This document shows, one piece after another, positions 15,823-33,337 of a stretch of DNA of 64,000 nucleotides. The notes under the pieces are model-generated. The model did not search any database, was not told the origin of the DNA, and saw only the letters and a program-made list of their open reading frames with translations. This stretch comes from Boswellia sacra. Taxonomy: Eukaryota > Streptophyta > Magnoliopsida > Sapindales > Burseraceae. A program made the translations under genes and the position numbers. The stretch lies in contig SNVD02016092.1 of assembly GCA_013180625.2 (NCBI GenBank), forward strand, positions 434,001 through 498,000, written 5' to 3'. Position 1 is the stretch's first letter. Every line of letters starts with the position of its first letter.

Positions 15823-17489
15823 TTCTTTAGCGATTACCCAACAGAAATAAGCGACTCACTTGGATCAATGCTTCCTGCATCTCTGAACTGCCTAATCTTG
15901 CTGGAATTAAAGTTGATAATATATAAGGTCCTCAAGCCATGTAGTTTTGAGATTAATCAACGGCTTAATTGGCCACTTGATATATATATATATAGTTAAT
16001 TGCATTGGCGGATAATATGCATGTTTTTAAAAAAATTATTTTCACTAACATTAATTCTCAATTTCTCAATAGTGATTCAACTACAAAATTACGTACCGTA
16101 GAAAAATTCGCCAGATTCTTGTAAACAAACAATAATCGATATGAAATTAAGAAACATTCTGTCATCGGTCAAAAGTCAATAATCATATATACATGGATAA
16201 TTAATAACTGAAACACACAGTTACATGCATAATCGATCATTCTGAGAATAATTTCCCTTATTGGAGAATTGATGAATGTATATATGAGTCAGAATATTTA
16301 TTGACCATATATTACAGTTCAATTCTTATAAGTTACCTCTTATTGAAAAGGAAATTATATAAGACTTGATATACCAATTAGTATAATTGTGGCATGCACA
16401 TGGATGTCTGCTTTCACTTTCTGGAGTTATATGTAATATGATAATCAAATTATGCTCTATGTACATTGGAACAATTTTCTTTATATTTTTATATATATTA
16501 ACACTTTTAATATTAATTAACTAATCAGATCAGGTCACCCTGAATATGCCTCTGAATATAAATTTAAACATGTATACGAGTATATGTTTTCTATTCTATT
16601 AAGCTATTATTGTTTTTCTTTTTTCTTTCCCCATAAATTGTAAGAATTTATTTAGTAATTAACTTGCGTATTATACTTATTAGCTGTTAGATCACATAAG
16701 GAAATAAAAAATCGTAAATTGCAAAGAATGGTCTCTATGGGGCTGATTGTTCGTTTGTCCGAAGTTTGAATTTAACTTATTTTTAGGGTTCAGATCTTTT
16801 GATAATGGTTGTTTGTTTGTTTGTTTAACTTAAGACTTAATCTAAGACATTTTCATTTTATTAGAAAAACTAAATATTCTAGGCTTTATTTGGATGCAAA
16901 TGTCAAAATCATTTAGTACTCCTTTAATTCTCTTAAACGCCCTTATAATATTTTATTTATTATCAATTTGTATATAACCTAATATTTTAATTTTAGAACA
17001 ATATTATTTATTTCTAATTTTATATAATGATTTTTTTATATATTTTTAGAATTATTTTATGGTCATTTAACTTATTTATATATCAAATTCTTTTAGAAAA
17101 AATAACTTCTTTTCTCAATTATACATATTTAAATAAATTAAATTCATAATTAAGTTTGATGTGTAAATATTTTTACTATATGAAATAAAATCACAAGGAA
17201 AAATAATATATATATATATATATGTATGTATGTATATGAGGATATATATGTAAAACAATTAGTTTTTAGATATTCTTATCCAGATATTAAAATTAATATA
17301 TCATTCAGATTTTTATATTTAGACCAATTCAGATTTCATTTTAATTTAGACCTACTCAAATTTCAAACACAAAGCCAATCGCCACTTAGTTAAAAATATC
17401 TCTTGCTTCTGAAATGAAAATGGTTTGAGAAAAAATTAATGTGGAAACTGTAAATATAGTACATATTTTGTTTAATTGTATGGCAAAAA
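15823..17489. other. Intergenic insertion-like stretch, no gene
   Basis: No gene or repeat is recognised. It has a short TA run (about 17207-17222) and TTTG repeats near 16810. The duplicated neighbourhood at 28.12-28.25 kb has only about 0.12 kb here, so most of this stretch was gained here or lost there. Confidence 0.45.
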
Positions 17490-17866
17490 AATGAAATAAA
17501 CACAATTATATAACAAGATATTTCAAATGTGATGTACAACATAGTTCTGGACGGGTAATGCGCCTGATACATCTTAGACCAATTTAGGCCGAAGTCTAAT
17601 TGGAGAAAAGTTCTTAATTCGATGCCCCACAAGCTTTAATGAGTCCAAATTTGCTTAATTTTGCGTACATCTCAAAGACGACTCTAGAGACTGAGTATGA
17701 ACTCTCTCAATCAAAAGTCAGCTTCACCTTTTGATTTTATTGATTATTACCAAAAGATTCTGTTTCGAGCATCCCAATTTGACGTTGGCCCATCAACCAT
17801 GCATCCATTTCTATCAAATTCTTAATACGTGATTAGCGATATTGTCCAATGAAAATATTAATCTAC
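17490..17866. repeat. Duplicon C, copy 1
   Basis: 'ttatataacaagatatttcaaatgtgatg' and 'accaatttaggccgaagtctaat' run parallel with 28255-28625, and more distantly with 28985-29260. No coding content is seen. Confidence 0.75.
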
Positions 17867-18065
17867 TCGTTTTCCTATTCAAAGATCAGCCTCTAATCTT
17901 GTGTTTTCACTTTTCGTATCATTTTGTGTTAATTAAAATCTTACACAGGTTAAGCAAAGTATTAAGTGTATAACATTTTGTAACTTTGTCAAAAACAAAG
18001 TTACAAACTTTCTGTAAACAGTTTTATTTATTACTAATAAATTTATATTGCATGCTGCACAGATT

Positions 18066-20498
<2,433 letters not shown>

Positions 20499-20522
20499 TT
20501 AAGAAAAATGATTTTGTTTAAC

Positions 20523-20605
20523 GAGATCGAGTGATCTCAACACACCCCCCACACCCCACCCCCCAAAACAACAAGAAAAAACAAAAATAAATAAATAAAT
20601 AAATA
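20523..20605 (-). promoter_or_regulatory. P4 proximal promoter with TATA region replaced by C-rich and A-rich sequence
   Basis: P2 has 'gagatcgagtgagttttttatagcccc' here (plus strand). P4 has 'gagatcgagtgatctcaaca' followed by a run of C-rich sequence (20541-20567) and TAAA repeats (20586-20603) before similarity resumes at 'tacaactactcacaa'. No TATA box is visible at the usual distance. Confidence 0.55.
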
Positions 20606-21310
20606 CAACTACTCACAATAACCCAAATGTCTCGAATTTTAAAAGTCTAATATTGTTGATTACAGAAGCTTAACTTTCTTTCATGTTACAAGCAAGAATT
20701 AATTAAACAAATAGAATTTTTCATCGTGGAACTTAAAATTTTGGGTGGATAAGTGTGCACGATCAATATGGAACGCAAGTTCGCCGCAGAGTTGAATTCT
20801 AAACATAATATGGTTGGTTAGTTATCTTTTCCTTAAATTGCAATTTAGAATCCAAACTAAAAATTTTTTTAGCGTTTACATGTTAAATATGTGGCGTGCG
20901 GAAATTCCTCAAGCTAGCCTGTGGACTTTAATAATTGTTCAGTAATTGTATTTGTGATCATTTTCGATATAATATATGTCTATATATATAAAATAGTTTA
21001 AAGCGAAACATTAAATTATAAATTATGTATCTCTATATATCTTTTTATCAACAGTACTAGACTAATAAAATTTGTATATTTGTTAAATAAGTTTTATAAC
21101 AACTTAATCTGGATATAATACGTACGTAGTTATATATTGATGATCTCAAGATTTAACTTAATAAATGGTGAAAAAAAGTACTTCTTCAAGTTAATTCTTT
21201 CTGAGTCGTGTCTCCTATTAATAAAATAGTTTTCATAAAACAAATCCTAGATGTTATTATAAGAGGATCAACGATATATGTAATATCTATTATATTTTTC
21301 ATGTTTGTGT

Positions 21311-23582
21311 ATATATATATTCACTATAGATTCATGGAGAAATATGTACGTAGGCTCGTTTATATAAGTTATAAGAATTATTCCAAAGAGTCATAGTTTA
21401 CATATTTACGTACTTAAAACAAAAAAAAAAAAAAAGACATCGAATCTAAGAATCCTCCCTTTATTGCACTGGAGTTGATCAATATAAAAACATAAATAAA
21501 TTACAATGGCAGGTGGCGCCAAGAGTACTCTTCTCGAAGACCCGCATATGCGAAATTTTTATTGATAAAATTCAAGAATTCCCCTTAAGATATATATAGG
21601 GAGATCTACGACTTCATTATTATAATGCTTTTCATTGATATATTTAGAATTCCACATGATCATCTTTAATATATGTATCTTACTATTGATACACCAAATT
21701 AAATTTTCCAATGAACATGTTTTACGCTTTTCAAGATAATCTGGATGAGATTTTCAAAACTTCCAAATTTGTGAAGACTGAGGTGGGTGGATACAGCCGT
21801 GTGGGGATAGCATGTAAACCCAAACATTAATCATTCATGTTACTCATGCTTTGTGCTTGCGGAATAGACGAATTGACGCTGAGAAATTGAAAAATTTTCA
21901 TGATTAACGCTGACTCTAGCCTCCATGGATCCATTTTCCACGTGCAAAGTAACCTTTTCGATGCAAACGCATGCACGCATGATCTCCGTTTTGTTTTTTG
22001 TTTTTTTTTGTTTTTTTTTTTCTAAGCGATAAATCAGACTTTGGGTTGGTTTGGATTTGACATTTCAGCGTCATGGCCCTCCCATGCGGCCCATTTCTTG
22101 CCTCCATTTTAGTCACGCAGACTACTCATCTGTTCTATTTTTGTTTAAACCTTTAAGTTATCTACATTAATCCATCTTTATCGATTTACGTCAATCCAAT
22201 TTCCTTTTCATTTGGTTATGTAGATTTTCATTACAGATAGGAGATCATCTATCATATAAACTTTAAGTTTTATTGCCAGGAGAGGTAAATAATGTGGATA
22301 TTGAAACTTTGAAGAGATGAAAATGGTTTTCAACATCTAATTATATTTACACTAATGATATGCTGCAATATCAATTCGATAGGGGTAATCTCATTAATTT
22401 CTCCTGACCTTTAATGTAAAATCAAAATCTTCTTTCTAGTTTTAAAAATTTCATTACCGTTTAATCTAATAAATAAGGCTAATTTTGATCAAATTATAAG
22501 AATGTCCTTAATTTAATTCAGCTTTTTTTATCTTCTTTCTATGTATGACGAATTTGAACATAATTAACAGTATAATTTCTTTTTCGCAAAATTTTGTAAC
22601 TTTTTTTTTTGTTTTCACAAAATTCCATTTGCTCACTATCAATTAACATGAAAATCTTCATAAATTAGTATAAATATTGGTTTTTATTGTTAAATTAAAA
22701 ATAATATTAGACCCATAACCTATTTTAATACAAAGTCTTTCTACAAGAGTTGGTAAAATATTATTTGATGGATTTACATTTGATCTCCTTAACTCATTTT
22801 TATTTTTTAATCATCCAATGACGTTATGCCAACTCAAATAGCACAAAAGGTTGTAATTAAATGATTGACAGATGTAGTTTTCACAAAATATATGGTCCCA
22901 GAAATTAAATTTATATTTTAAATTTTAAGAAGATAAATGAGAAATACATTGTTATATAAAAATAAAAAGTATTAAATGAAATTACTATATTTGAGATTTT
23001 TGGACTATTAAATATGACATTGCTATATTGTGATAGTGATTTTTTTTATAGTCTTAAAGTATCAAATCATTATAAATAATGATATTCTTTTCAAATTATT
23101 TCTTGTTTTTGTATCTAAAATAATTTGTATTTAATTAATATTTGTCATGTAAATGATATAATGACATAATAACTAACATGGTATGATTTAAAAATTTTAA
23201 TTTTATACTATATCATTTTGGATACATAATTTTTGGATAAATTTTAAAATGTTACTATAAACTTGCATAAATGAGAAAAAGACCGTTAGTCAATCACACG
23301 ATGACGGTTATTTACGGTGGGCTATGACTACAGTAACAAGTTTAATGACTTTTTATCATACCACCTATTACAGCGGAGTTAATCTGCCGTTAATTACTTT
23401 TTTACTACAGTTTCGGTCCGTTGTGTGGTGTGCAGTGTGCGTATCACTGTTCAATCATTGTAGTACTCTGTTAATTCTTAAATAATTGTAAACGATGCAA
23501 AGACAACATCTTTCAAGACACAAATCGCATCACGGGTCGTGTTTCTTCTTCTCTCTAGTCAATAAATATACGGGCTAATCAC
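21311..23582. other. Intergenic region, no gene
   Basis: No gene is supported. It contains A and T homopolymers near 21420 and 21990-22020. Short open frames have no recognisable product. Confidence 0.5.
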
Positions 23583-23709
23583 ACAGAACTCCCTAGGTTT
23601 TGGCTTAATTTCATTTAGAAATATTATTTATCACTTTTCATCATACGGTACCCCTGATTTTTTCAAAATTCATCATAGACACCTCTTCCGTCAGTTTTGC
23701 CGTTAAGTG
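23583..23709 (+). repeat. Left terminal inverted repeat of the Pack-MULE-type element
   Basis: Starts near ACAGAACTCCCTAGG and ends at CCGTTAAGTG. Its partner on the opposite strand ends at CCGTTAAATG (24875). Confidence 0.75.
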
Positions 23710-23761
23710 TATGTAAATAAATGGAATAACTAGGGTTAAAAAAGTCTTTCCACCTAATTAG

Positions 23762-23982
23762 CTCTGTTAAACAATCCCACAACACCCTTTGTTAGCCGCC
23801 CATAGAGAGAGAGAGTAACAATGGTATCGTTGAAGCTCCAGAAGCGGCTCGCCGCTGGCATCCTCAAGTGTGGAAGAGGAAAGGTCTGGCTCGACCCCAA
23901 TGAGGTCAATGAAATCTCCATGGCCAACTCGAGGCAGAACATTAGGCAGAACACAAGACACGAAAACAAACACTTCCAGGTT
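23762..23982 (+). pseudogene. RPL19: Captured 5' end of ribosomal protein L19 (60S subunit, eL19)
   Basis: From the ATG at 23821 about 43 codons match the eL19 N-terminus very closely, including [24 protein letters not shown] and [10 protein letters not shown]. Family members continue with LVKDGFI; here the reading changes to [11 protein letters not shown] and then runs into a GT at 23981, so the rest of the protein (about 160 residues) is missing. The 60 nt before the ATG, with a GAGAGAGAG tract, look like an authentic 5' leader, so the captured piece probably includes the 5' UTR. It lies inside the long-TIR element. It cannot give a functional ribosomal protein but could be transcribed. Confidence 0.85.
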
Positions 23983-23999
23983 TTACTCACTCCACTAAT

Positions 24000-24874
24000 T
24001 TCTACTTTTCAAACATTATCATTACACTTCTTAATATAATATTTTCCTCCACTCAAGTGTGTCTCCCACTAACACACACTCTTTTTTCCTCTCACGTCAC
24101 ACATACACACTAAAATAATACTAAACACCACTAATTGTATTCCTCACCAACTCCAACTTCACTCTTCTCGGCTTGGCAACTGACTTCACCTCACGTTGCT
24201 CTCACATTGCTCACTCTTCTGCAGCTTGCTTTACCTTATGCCTTGTCCACCTATTTATACGATGCGATAACCGACATTGAGACATCATGAAACTTCTTTA
24301 ACAATTATAAAATATTGCAACATATCATAAGTCTCCAGAACTGGCAGTGAAGCTTACTGTTATAGAATGGTGATACTTGAAGATTTTTCGTTGGATGTCT
24401 CTGTACAATTTTGGAGAGGCGTTGCTGGCTTCCAAGAACAAATTCATTATTGCTGCCCATCTAACGTTGTTGAACAACACAAAAAATAATCTGTGGATTG
24501 TCTGAGAGGGCTCTGGCAAATGATCAAGTGTAGGGTCCTGTTGTACTCTGGTGTTGGTATATCGCATATGAAGTTAAGCATGCAATCTGTCAACATGAGA
24601 AAAAAATCAGAATGAAAGTGATGAGTGAAAGGAATCAGTAAGAAAGTGAAGAAGAAATCAATGAAGAGAAATAAAAGGGAAGACAGAGAGACAAAACGAA
24701 GAAGAAACGGTGAAAAAAAAAAGGAGAGAGAGAAATGGGACATTGAAATTTTTTTATTAATTTTAGTTGGTATTTGTCTCAAGTCTTCGATTTTATATAA
24801 GTTTCGTCAAACTAAAGTTAAAGTTATTTAGGTAAAATTATATTTTGTGGATGGAAATGTGACGAAATCTGATG
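24000..24874. other. Interior of the Pack-MULE-type element, unidentified
   Basis: The minus strand is open from 24567 to 24325 (80 codons from an ATG) and has normal-looking codon use, but I do not recognise a family. It could be another captured fragment. A K/R/E-rich open frame on the plus strand (24625-24831) comes from purine-rich low-complexity sequence and is not credible as a gene. Confidence 0.35.
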
Positions 24875-25001
24875 TCATTTAACGGTAAAATTGATAAAAG
24901 GGTGTTTATGATGAATTTAGAAAAAATCAGGGATATCGTATGATGAAAAATAGTAAATAGTATTTCTGAATGAAATTAAGTCAAAATCTAGGGGTTCTAT
25001 A
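24875..25001 (-). repeat. Right terminal inverted repeat of the Pack-MULE-type element
   Basis: Reverse-complement partner of 23583-23709. The outermost part is 'ggggttctata', followed by a direct repeat 'ctataccatt'. Confidence 0.75.
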
Positions 25002-25374
25002 CCATTATTTCTATACCATTTGTAAGCTAGCTACACTATTTTTGTGAGATATTTGGACCATAAAGTTACATGGTTGGGAACTTGGGTGACAATAATTCAG
25101 AGCCACCTACCCTGTTCATTTTGCAACCAAAAGCAACGGGGCAATTTTCATTCAAGCACTAGCAGCACACATACTAATAAAGAACTTAGTGAATTATAAT
25201 CATAAAAATTAAACTTCGATGTTTAGGAAAATTTAGAATTTGGAATGTTGATGGTACTAGAATTCACCAATATCCATTACACTAAATTAAGCAGCTGGCC
25301 GGCAGGCTATTTTGAAATGGTGGATGGATTCCTTCCTTCAATTCAAGTTCAGTAGACTTGGAGTATTGCACAGC

Positions 25375-25545
25375 TGGGAAGTAGCTAGCCCAAGGGTTAG
25401 CCATGCAAGTGGGCCGGCTAGAATATTCTTGGGTTTACTTTTCGTCCAAGTGGAAATATTCGAATAATTTAATTAGGGCTTCATTTTCTTACGAATTTAA
25501 TGCAAACCAAAATTATCTTTTTTAAATTACTCAATTTTGTTGAGC
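25375..25545. repeat. Orphan copy of the P5-type upstream region
   Basis: 'aagggttagccatgcaagtgggccggctagaatattcttggg' (25393-25434) and 'acgaatttaatgcaaaccaaaat' parallel the P5 upstream region at 27890-28010 and the copy at 15385-15510. No TATA box or exon 1 adjoins it, so this is a promoter relic without a gene. Confidence 0.7.
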
Positions 25546-26261
25546 TTAGATATTAAATTTTTCTTTAAAATAATGGGTAAATATTATTCAGTAGAGTAAT
25601 ATTACTTTTACACGTGCTTGTGTGTGTGTGAGTGTGTGTGTGTATATATATATATATATAAACTCATGTGACATAATATGAGTGGAGAAGTGTATTTCAA
25701 AAATAAATTACATTAGCTTGGATGGTGATGTGTTAATCAATCAATAAGACCACATTAACTTATATAAGTAAATTTGTATGGATAATTTATATTCATAGTA
25801 CTATACTATCTATATATTCTTACAATATTGGCAAGACACTAATTAGATAGCTAAGTTTTTTCTTTTTTTTTTCAATTATTATTTATTGAAGAGACGCTTT
25901 TGTCTCCTACTGATAAGAAGAATGTATGATCTTCTTAGAGATGAGTTAGTCTTGATTGTCTTTATATATGAACGAAATTAATGAAGGATCGATATTAAGA
26001 TTCAACTATAAGATATGCAATTAAAAAAATTATCATTAAGTATGCAACAGTTCAAGCTAAAATTAACCAAATCATGCGCATGTACTTCTTGATAATATAA
26101 AATTGGAATCATAAAGCATGATTCCTTATTATTACATTTAACGAGTGATGAAACCTGTAAACTTAATTACAAATAGCTGGCAAAAACTTCATTGCCGAAC
26201 GAAAATAGGAACACAAGATAATTTAAAAAAAAAAGAATTAACATCAGTACACAAATTAACA
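25546..26261. other. Intergenic region downstream of P5
   Basis: No gene. It contains a (TG)n(TA)n compound microsatellite at 25621-25660 and probably the P5 3' UTR at its right end. Confidence 0.55.
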
Positions 26262-28120
<1,859 letters not shown>

Positions 28121-28254
28121 GTGCATTTTTGGAATTAGGATGATATCATGATTTGAGTTTTCCTAAATTTTTGTAGATCTTCTATTATATGTATTTATTA
28201 ACTATGAGTGGTTAAGATACATTACATTTTTTTCTCATCTCTCATATATTTTAT

Positions 28255-28625
28255 ATTACAATTATATAACAAGACATTTCAAATGTGATGTTTATATACT
28301 ATATTAGTGGACATGTATGCACCTGATATATCTAGACCAATTTAGGCCGAAGTCTAATCTGAAGAAAGTACTTAATTCGATGCCCCACAAGCTTAATGAG
28401 TACTCCAAATTTGCTTAATTTGCGTACATCTCCAAGAGAAGCCTAGAGACAAGAGCGTGAACTCTCAATCAAAACTCAGCTCCATTACATTGACCTTTTG
28501 ATTTTATTAATTATTGCTATAAGATTCCGTTTCGAGCATCCTAATTGGACCTTGGCCCATGACCCATGCATCCATTTCTATCAAATTCTTAACACGTGGT
28601 TGGCACTGTTGTGGAATGAAAATAT
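28255..28625. repeat. Duplicon C, copy 2
   Basis: Parallel to 17490-17866, sharing 'accaatttaggccgaagtctaat', 'ttcgatgccccacaagct' and 'catgcatccatttctatcaaa'. Confidence 0.75.
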
Positions 28626-28984
28626 AAATTCTACGTAGCAATCAACCACTTACCAATAAGATGTTTGATTATTTGCGTGATTATATATAAATCACCAGGT
28701 CCACCATGTTAATAAATTTTTTGAGGATGCATGCATGGCTGCCATAGTTGATTTAGTGACTTGAAAATAATAAAATCAAGGTAAGGATCTAGGGGAGAGA
28801 TATATTATATATATATCGTGAATTGTTTTGGTTGGGCGAAAATAAACCTGAATGGTATATGTAAATATCTCATAATTAAAGCTAAATAGCTAGCTAGCTC
28901 AACAGCTACAATTCGTATTCGAAATAATTGAATTAACTGTGACTGTGACGACAAGAATATGACTATATACGTGTAATTTACATG

Positions 28985-29260
28985 CACGGATGCACCTTAT
29001 CTAGGCCGTTTAGACCAAATCTAATTGAAGAAAGCAGCTTCGATTTGTTCCCATGAACCTTTATGAATCCAAATTTGCTTAATTTATATATGAAAGGCAG
29101 CCTAGAGGTTGAGTCTGAACTCTCAATTTTAAGTCAGTCAAATTCAGCCCTAAGTGGAACCCACCACACTATTAATGATCACTTGGTAATTATTGTACAA
29201 GATTCTGTGGTGAGCTTCGGAATTTGGCCGCAACGTAGCAGCATGGTTAATGCATATATT
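28985..29260. repeat. Duplicon C, copy 3 (diverged)
   Basis: Shares 'agaccaaatctaattgaagaaag', 'ccaaatttgcttaattt' and 'gcctagaggttgagtctgaactctcaat' with the two other copies in the same order. Confidence 0.6.
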
Positions 29261-30106
29261 CTAATACGGAATTCTTTCTAAATTTTTATTTTAAATCTCA
29301 TTTAAATGATGTAATAAATAGAACATTTTTTTAATTGTATTCTATCAAATTTTACCGCTTACTTAGCATAGTACTACTTGAGGAACTTCTCTTTGGTGAA
29401 TTTATTCATTAATTGGAACACAAATTATGAAATGAAAAGATTTATAAATATTTGATTACTTGATGATTATAAGCAACCAGACCACCATGCCTATTTTTTT
29501 ATGCATGGCTGCAGAATTTTATTTAGTACTGTTGTTACTTTTTAATAAAGAGGAGAAAGCAAAAACGAGATCAGACTTGTTAGAGGAAGTTAAAATTAGC
29601 ATAATTATTATAAAAACATGATTAAAAGTTTAAATTATTGGTTCTTTATTTTTAAATGAAGTCCTTTCAAGTTTGTAATTAATATACCAAGACTCACTAA
29701 TATTCCAGTCTTGGTAAGGAATTAAATCTCATTTTTCATTGGTTATCTGGAGTACTTTCGTTTTAAAACCTGAAAACTTTTGTTAAATTAAATTTTTTGG
29801 TGGATTAATCAGCTGATACATCATTAGTTAAACTTCGATTTTACTTCTAATTTATATATCGAAGGTTGACACGTTGTGCGAGTACGAGTTACTATTAATA
29901 GATTTGACATTAATTATAAGCTTGGAATATTATTAGACAACTTTTTGTATTCGACTTTTGCATTGTGAGAAAAATTATTCAAGGATTGAAACAAGAACAA
30001 GGTTACAAACATCTCTAACTTAAAAAGAAAAAAAAAAAGAAGAAGCAAAACTTCCTTTCAAACACTTCATCAATATTCTATAATATGGAAGTTATCGTGA
30101 CATATA

Positions 30107-31629
<1,523 letters not shown>

Positions 31630-31727
31630 TTTTTTTTTTATGAAACAAGAATTTTGTTGTTTTTCGAAGAGTATTCACGGAGATGTTACCTAATTGCTTT
31701 GTGTGTGAGACTACAAATTTGTTGAGT

Positions 31728-31740
31728 CCTTTATATAGAG
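31728..31740 (-). promoter_or_regulatory. TATA box of P6
   Basis: CTCTATATAAAGG on the minus strand, about 105 nt before the start codon, as in P5. Confidence 0.8.
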
Positions 31741-33080
31741 AAAAAGTATATGAAAATGCATGCTACGTAGAAACTTCTTGGTTTACTGCTTTTATTAAAA
31801 ATTGAAATATTATTAGATATATTTGATTTCTCTGCACACATTTATTAATGGGAACGGAACAATTTTTTTGTTTGAATTAATCTATTCAGTTCGTCGCAAA
31901 GCTACCATATACATCTTATCCAATTGATTCATTAAAGACTTTTCAAAACAATTAATATATATATACGTCTTCCTGATTTTAAAACTTAAGAATTAATTAA
32001 GTTAATCATATATTTAGTGCTTCTCTACTGACATAAAATCTTACTAGAAGAACATTATTGAATAGTTTATATAAAAGATATACAGTAATATTTATTTTTT
32101 TAAACGAAAATTTTGAAATTCAGATATTCTATTTTCAGGGAAATTAATAACTCTAGGAAATCAACATCATGATGTTAATTTCAACAGTATATACTGTGGA
32201 CGTATATATATGTGCTTAATTGCAGGCCTAGTAATTAATTTTTAATTTTACGTAATATTCAACATGGTTTAGAAAGATTTAATTCATTTAAGCAACTGTA
32301 TCACGCTGCATATCTACTCTTTGAACTGTTCTTTCTACTAGTGGTATTGCTATTCTAGAAATTCATGAATATATCATGTTGTCAAAGTAAATTCATTAGA
32401 ACACCGACTATATATATTTATTGAAGGAACAAATTTTCTTAAACCTATTTTAATTTACCACAGCCGTCTTATATCTGTTCCTCTGTTCCCTCCTTGTTGA
32501 CTATTAATTAAACGATTTAGAGCTGGTTCTTGTTTGAATTAATAATCCTCCGATGAATGTTTCTCTTCGTAATAATCAATGAAATGATAAATTAAACTGG
32601 AGTGGTTGAACCCCTTGGCACAAAAGAAACCACATATATATGGCAACAAAGACCCGGTCAAATTTAATGAAATATAATATTATATATACATTAATTTGTT
32701 TACTTTATTTTTAATTCATCACTTGCCATTGATCAATGGAAGTGTATAGGAATCTGCATTATATCATTTTATGAAAATTAGTAGGTTTTAATGTAGGCAT
32801 TTAACTGAAAATTATAATTCATGTGGATAAACCTAGATAATCGTTTGTCAAAAGTGATTTGAAACATGTGGCACACATATATGAATTGCTCACCCCGCAA
32901 CCTCAGGCGGCCAGTTATCCGTTGAGTTTAAGCATGTTAGTAAATGGAGAAAAAGCAACTTATCAGGATTCTCCAAGTCAATGTTCGAATTTTATTGTAG
33001 AGAAAAATCCTGATCAACGGCGGATCATGACTCTTAGTGATTATAATTAGCTACCTTAATTATTAAATGTTGTTATATTA
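31741..33080. other. Upstream region of P6, up to the copia insertion
   Basis: No gene is supported. AT-rich with no recognisable repeat; one open frame at 32859-33050 has no family features. Confidence 0.55.
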
Positions 33081-33085
33081 TATAC
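33081..33085. repeat. Left target-site duplication of the copia element
   Basis: TATAC, matched by TATAC at 38059-38063. Confidence 0.9.
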
Positions 33086-33323
33086 TGTTGGAAATAATTG
33101 TTGAAGTTAATAGTTAAATAAAATGGATTAGTTAGCAGTTAGTTACAAAGAGAATAATAAGCTGTTATAGTTAGTTATCCAGGTCAGCATTAGTCAGTTA
33201 GTTAGTTACACAGCAAGCTTATATAAGAAACTTCCTCTGTACACTTTCATTAATTCAGTGAATATACAATATACATCTCAGCTCATTTCTTTCTTCAATT
33301 CTCTCTTTCTATTCAATTCAACT
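33086..33323 (+). repeat. 5' LTR of the copia element
   Basis: 238 bp, from TGTTGGAAAT to ATTCAATTCAACT. Contains a probable TATA box ('cttatataagaaac', about 33219-33232). The end CAACT rather than CAACA is slightly unusual. Confidence 0.95.
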
Positions 33324-33335
33324 TGGTATCAGAGC
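33324..33335 (+). other. Primer-binding site
   Basis: TGGTATCAGAGC directly after the 5' LTR, complementary to the 3' end of plant initiator methionine tRNA, the standard copia primer. Confidence 0.95.
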
Positions 33336-33337
33336 TT

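Larger units (their letters stand above)
23583..25001. mobile_element. Pack-MULE-type element with long inverted repeats, carrying an RPL19 piece
   Basis: Both ends carry an inverted repeat of about 125 bp (23583-23709 and 24875-25001), similar at roughly 80-90% by eye. 'TTGGCTTAATTTCATTTAGAAATA' on the left pairs with 'TTGACTTAATTTCATTCAGAAATA' on the complement of the right, and 'TTTTTCATCATACG' with 'CATTTAAC/GTTAAATG' further in. Long TIRs are typical of Mutator-like elements; I could not fix the 9-11 bp target duplication, so superfamily is inferred. No transposase is present. The interior holds the RPL19 fragment on the plus strand and an unidentified part at 24000-24870. Confidence 0.7.
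28121..30106. other. Intergenic region between P5 and P6
   Basis: No gene is supported. It holds duplicon C copies 2 and 3. Otherwise it is AT-rich, with the P6 3' UTR at the right end. Confidence 0.55.

Noticed and set aside
24625..24831. Lys/Arg/Glu-rich open frame
   Set aside because: Purine-rich low-complexity DNA inside the Pack-MULE-type element; composition alone explains it.
32859..33050. Short open frame before the copia element
   Set aside because: No family features, no neighbouring exons, AT-rich intergenic context.
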